64,000 nucleotides of DNA from contig OY764867.1 in assembly GCA_963668535.1 (NCBI GenBank), positions 2,666,001 through 2,730,000 on the forward strand. Direction: 5' to 3'. This DNA comes from F22 sp963668535 (GTDB lineage: Bacteria; Bacteroidota; Bacteroidia; Bacteroidales; Bacteroidaceae). Of this stretch, positions 60,892 through 64,000 are shown piece after piece. The position numbers and the translations under genes are program-made. Under the pieces are notes generated by a model. It worked only from the letters and a program-made list of their open reading frames with translations. It made no database searches and was not told the origin of the DNA. Numbering within the stretch: the stretch's first letter is position 1; every line of letters begins with the position of its first letter.

Positions 60892-61752
60892 TCAACTATC
60901 CTCCAATTTGCGGTAACTTTTAGGCGTATAGCCCGAGTATTTCTTAAATGCACGTACAAAATACGATTCATCTTCAAAATTCAACCTCCAAGCTATTTCA
61001 GAGATAGATAAAGAAGAGTAATTCAATAACCGTTTTGCTTCCAGAAACAGCCTATTCGTAATATACTGTTTGGCCGTGATATGTAAACTCTCTTTGATTA
61101 AGTTGTTCAGATACCCCACGCTAATAGCCAACTCATTTGCGTAGTAACTCACCGCATGCTCCGTCTTAAAAGCATCCTCCACCAACTCTTCAAATTGGAT
61201 GACCACCGTGTTTATTTTACTCGGACCATCCGTCTTCTTCTGGCTTGCATACTCTTTTTCCATCAGCGATAAGCCCTGATACAATAGCGCACGCAACAGG
61301 TGAATATTCCGATTCTTATAATTAAGAATCTCCTTTTCGATATGCTGACACACATCCTGGAGTTGCGCCATCTCCCCATCATTTAAGTTGAGCGTCTGCC
61401 CACCAAAATTAGTCTGAAAGATATTCAGCTTTTTCACATAATCAGAATCCGTAAAGAAAGTCGATAAAAACTCCTCTTCAAAAATCAAAGCAAGTCCACC
61501 TATCATATCCTTAATCTTCCATTGAGATATCTGCATAGGGTTCACAAAAACCACACTGCCTTTGCTCACTTCAGAACTCTTATTATCAATCTGAATTTCT
61601 GACTCCCCCTTATTGACAAGCAAAATCATATGGAAAGTCAGTTGATACGGCTTTTGCAGATTGAAATAATCTCCCAGAGATTCAATCCTCAAGATATCTA
61701 TTAATAGATGAGTACCGTATTTCTTTTTGAAGAATTTGAATGTATCAATCAT
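60892..61752 (-). CDS. AraC family transcriptional regulator
   Basis: 286 residues. The C-terminal ~100 hold the two HTH motifs of AraC/XylS (YYANELAISVGYLNNLIKES and SISEIAWRLNFEDESYFVRAFKKYSGYTPKSYRK). The N-terminal part is a cupin-like sensor (LILLVNKGESEIQIDN). It probably regulates the downstream PEP-mutase-family and DUF5131 genes, 74 nt away; this is inferred from location. Confidence 0.93.
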   Translation of the reverse strand: MIDTFKFFKKKYGTHLLIDILRIESLGDYFNLQKPYQLTFHMILLVNKGESEIQIDNKSSEVSKGSVVFVNPMQISQWKIKDMIGGLALIFEEEFLSTFFTDSDYVKKLNIFQTNFGGQTLNLNDGEMAQLQDVCQHIEKEILNYKNRNIHLLRALLYQGLSLMEKEYASQKKTDGPSKINTVVIQFEELVEDAFKTEHAVSYYANELAISVGYLNNLIKESLHITAKQYITNRLFLEAKRLLNYSSLSISEIAWRLNFEDESYFVRAFKKYSGYTPKSYRKLEDS

Positions 61753-61952
61753 TTTCGATGTATATTATGGATGCTATAGTTTCTTTGTTTCGATTCAAAG
61801 GTAGAAAATAAAACGATAAATCCCACTTGATTTTTTTCAAAAACGCTTCTTCTCCTCCCTATTTTTGTGTAAAAATTTACATTTTTTACACAAACAGTAA
61901 AATGCGAACTTTTTGTCAAATCCATTACACTATTTTTCCATGAAAAAATGTG

Positions 61953-61960
61953 TACCTTTG
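61953..61960 (+). promoter_or_regulatory. -7 element (TACCTTTG) before a lipoprotein fragment
   Basis: A TAnnTTTG match 45 nt upstream of the ATG at 62006; no clear -33 box. It faces the divergent AraC gene. Confidence 0.45.
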
Positions 61961-62005
61961 GTTCTAAGATACTTATAATAACGCCGAAAGGCACAACCTC
62001 TTAAT

Positions 62006-62162
62006 ATGAACTATTTATATGCGATTAAAAAAAACATCGGGCTGTCCATGGCTCTTTTTGTGATTTGTAGTATGATCTCTTGCACTCATTCAGATGATTT
62101 TTGGAAGCAACTCAAAGAACAGGACAAGTTGAGTCAAGGAGTGGTCAATGTGACCTATGATC
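62006..62162 (+). pseudogene. Lipoprotein N-terminal fragment
   Basis: MNYLYAIKKNIGLSMALFVI then CSMISC, a lipobox with Cys26, begins a surface lipoprotein. The frame reaches VNVTYDRV at 62162, where the 719-bp repeat starts, and the following DPSLVAV comes from that repeat. Hence the gene body is lost. Confidence 0.75.
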
Positions 62163-62279
62163 GAGTAGATCCAAGCCTCGTTGCAGTGTAGGGGCTTGGG
62201 TGATGTCTATATTTTCATCGTAAGCATCGGCTTCGAATGCTTCGAATTTGTTGTCGTCAAACCAAAGTACATGTTTCAT
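62163..62279 (-). pseudogene. Receiver-like gene, N-terminal 39 codons only
   Basis: MKHVLWFDDNKFEAF starts at 62279 and runs to RGLDLL, where the junction with the lipoprotein fragment begins. It is a truncated copy of the intact gene at 56107-57048. Confidence 0.88.
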
Positions 62280-62881
62280 ATTGATAGGGGGCTGGTTATT
62301 GTTTTGTTCTTTTATTTTCGAATAGTAGGTTGTAGCCAAATGGGAATTCGGCTTTAGGGTCGTTAATAACTTGGACGTCTGTGCCATATTTATTCATGAC
62401 GTTTTTTATCTGCCATGCGCCGATACCTGAACCTTTACCTGTGGTCAATCCATCTTGAAAGATGTTATTTTTGTTTACGCTTTTATCTAATGGTTGGCCA
62501 TTGTTTGTAATGCGGACGCAGATTGTATCTTCTTCGTCTTCGGTTATCAGGATACGAATTTTATAGTCTTGCCTTTCTTTAGAAGTAAATCCGTATTTGC
62601 GTGCGTTTTCAGTGATATTGAGCATGATGACATCGAGGGCACGTAGTGGAATCTCAACACAAGGACCTAGGGGTGTGCTTGTGTTGCTGGAGTATTCTTC
62701 TATCAGTTCCCATGAGAAGTCGGTATCGCCTTTATGTTTCTTGCAGTGTTCTTTGAAGTAGTTTACTAGAGGTATTGTGATGGGGCTGCCATAATGATTT
62801 TCGTCAAGCATCGTTTGGATCATGTCTCCCAAATCATCAATGTTTTTGTTGATCGTGATTTGATAATCTGCTGCGGTGGCG
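62163..62881. repeat. 719-bp direct repeat, copy B
   Basis: Matches 56932-57650 base for base with a handful of substitutions and no indels. The offset is a constant 5231 bp. Confidence 0.92.
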
Positions 62882-64000
62882 TTTGTTTTAGCATCTACAA
62901 CAGTGTCTATGGATAGTTGCCCTCTGCGTTTTATAATAGTAAATATACGGTCTACTTTGGAGCGTATTTGCATGATTTCTTGCCCCATAGCATGTTTACG
63001 TTCCCGAAGCATGTTTAGGTAGGCTCCTTCTATTCGGTTGATTTCGATACCTAGTTTGCCGATCTCGGCTTGTAGGGCATCTGCTACTATGCGGCGTTGT
63101 TCTTTTTGACTTGGTAGTGGGATACAGATGTCTAGAAAGTCTTTGGCTTGAATGGATGAGATGACTCCATTGCTGCTTAGGGCTTTAAATTGGTTGGTGG
63201 CATCGGGGGTGTTGAGGGCGTAGACGAGGTAGTCTAGTTCTGTTTCCTTGTCTTTTAATGCACAGGTGAAGTAGTTGCCGCGTAGATATACTGGGTGCTC
63301 TTTGGAGGCTTGTATGTAGGTGGGTTTGATTTTGTTGTACAATCTTGCACAGACTAAGGTGGGGGTGGTCAAACACCTCATCTTATTGGGCTCTTTGCTG
63401 CTTGTAGCTAGGCTATTGGGGGATACTGTATAGTTGAATGCCGATAGTGAGAGATTTTTACTCGTGAACATAGGGGCATTGCTGATGTTTTCTTTGGGGT
63501 ATGGGGCTACAAATATCTCGAGCAAGTCGCGTAGGTAGGTCATGGATTGTTCCTGGGCGATGCGTTGATTGTTTACTTGTTTTTGTAGATAACGACGGCC
63601 GTTGAGGTCGTAGTTATTATCGATAATATCTTGGATAGGGATGGCTATTTGACGGTACTGATCAAGGGTGATGTGTGTACTGCTATATTGCTCTGGGGTG
63701 ATATAAAAAGTGATATCATCATGGGCAGCACGTAGGTCTAGGTGCACCAAATAGCGTGGCTTTGCTGGGTTGACGTATTGGTACATGCTGCTGTCGGCTG
63801 GTATCTCATAGATGGCTCGCAGATGCTTTTTGTCAAACAATGCTTTGCGGTGGTTGGTGTTGTCTGAGATGTTGTGTAATTGTTCGTGGATATAGGCTGA
63901 ACTACAGACAAAGAGTAGGGTGCCTGTATTGGATAGGGAAGTGTAACTCTTGTCGATAATCATTTCATCAAGGGTGACATGTGAGATGACGTTGTCGTCA
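62296..64000 (-). CDS. DNA methylase - specificity - GHKL ATPase fusion, cut by the window edge
   Basis: At least 567 residues in the window; the frame continues past 64000. The N-terminal visible part ends like a type I N6-adenine methylase (HsdM): PIQDIIDNNYDLNGRRYL. Next is an HsdS-like target-recognition and coiled-coil section (SLSAFNYTVSP..., RGNYFTCALKDKE..., LPSQKEQRRIV). The C-terminal 180 residues are a histidine-kinase-type ATPase (N box NITENARKYGF, G box GKGSGIGAWQIKNVM) with no visible phospho-acceptor His domain. An internal Met at 63963 is not the true start. The next gene encodes a receiver-like protein. Confidence 0.8.
   Translation of the reverse strand, partial: DDNVISHVTLDEMIIDKSYTSLSNTGTLLFVCSSAYIHEQLHNISDNTNHRKALFDKKHLRAIYEIPADSSMYQYVNPAKPRYLVHLDLRAAHDDITFYITPEQYSSTHITLDQYRQIAIPIQDIIDNNYDLNGRRYLQKQVNNQRIAQEQSMTYLRDLLEIFVAPYPKENISNAPMFTSKNLSLSAFNYTVSPNSLATSSKEPNKMRCLTTPTLVCARLYNKIKPTYIQASKEHPVYLRGNYFTCALKDKETELDYLVYALNTPDATNQFKALSSNGVISSIQAKDFLDICIPLPSQKEQRRIVADALQAEIGKLGIEINRIEGAYLNMLRERKHAMGQEIMQIRSKVDRIFTIIKRRGQLSIDTVVDAKTNATAADYQITINKNIDDLGDMIQTMLDENHYGSPITIPLVNYFKEHCKKHKGDTDFSWELIEEYSSNTSTPLGPCVEIPLRALDVIMLNITENARKYGFTSKERQDYKIRILITEDEEDTICVRITNNGQPLDKSVNKNNIFQDGLTTGKGSGIGAWQIKNVMNKYGTDVQVINDPKAEFPFGYNLLFENKRTKQ

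Noticed and set aside
1..64000. tRNA, rRNA or known riboswitch genes
   Set aside because: I saw no cloverleaf with a TTCAA/GGTTCG arm or conserved rRNA segment in the intergenic stretches read.

Overview
The window looks like a chromosome segment of a Bacteroidota (Bacteroidales-like) bacterium. The evidence is repeated TAnnTTTG -7 boxes, often about 20 nt downstream of a TTTG -33 box; weak Shine-Dalgarno sequences; a BlaI/BlaR1 locus whose sensor ends in a TonB-plug-like tail; a Bacteroidota-type HU-like protein; and IS21, IS66, IS256 and IS3 family elements. I cannot name a genus.

Two compositional zones are visible. Positions 1-11,000 and about 57,650-62,160 use C-rich codons and look like resident chromosome. 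They carry an AhpD-like protein, PH-like membrane proteins, a TIR / acyltransferase / RyR-channel operon, blaI-blaR1 with a plug-repeat protein, dinB, a PEP-mutase-family enzyme and an AraC regulator. Positions 11,000-57,000 are AT-rich, full of transposon debris, and read as an acquired accessory island.

The island runs in order: (1) 11.0-14.3 kb, small secreted or lipid-anchored proteins with internal paralogy; (2) 14.3-23.7 kb, nuclease-like proteins, a MazG-helicase pair, a type I R-like N-domain protein, a COG1106-like ATPase and a two-gene unit ending in DUF2188; (3) 23.7-26.6 kb, decayed DNA with IS3 end relics, a truncated nuclease and a triple palindrome; (4) 26.8-28.7 kb, an EVE-like plus KAP NTPase pair; (5) 28.7-30.0 kb and 37.4-37.9 kb, nested IS66/IS256/IS21 remnants flanking an OLD-like ATPase, two unknown genes and an EcoRII-type restriction-modification pair; (6) 38.0-43.3 kb, a two-gene PD-(D/E)XK set, a Fic protein and an AAA ATPase with a nuclease-like partner; (7) 43.7-46.2 kb, an intact IS21 element with a 5-bp target duplication inside an already damaged exonuclease gene; (8) 46.6-56 kb, a DUF2130 protein, DUF3800 plus a possible toxin fold, a HigB/HigA-ImmA module and small operons of two lineage-specific paralogous families that share a promoter block.

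The most unusual systems are two. One is the operon encoding a RyR-domain CASTOR/POLLUX-like channel, a hexapeptide acyltransferase and a TIR protein, probably an NAD-derivative signalling or immune module. The other is a DNA methylase / specificity / GHKL-ATPase fusion with a receiver-like partner, at the right end. This second operon is split by two identical-length 719-bp direct repeats (56932-57650 and 62163-62881) around 4.5 kb of resident-looking DNA. Recombination between them would rebuild one intact operon.
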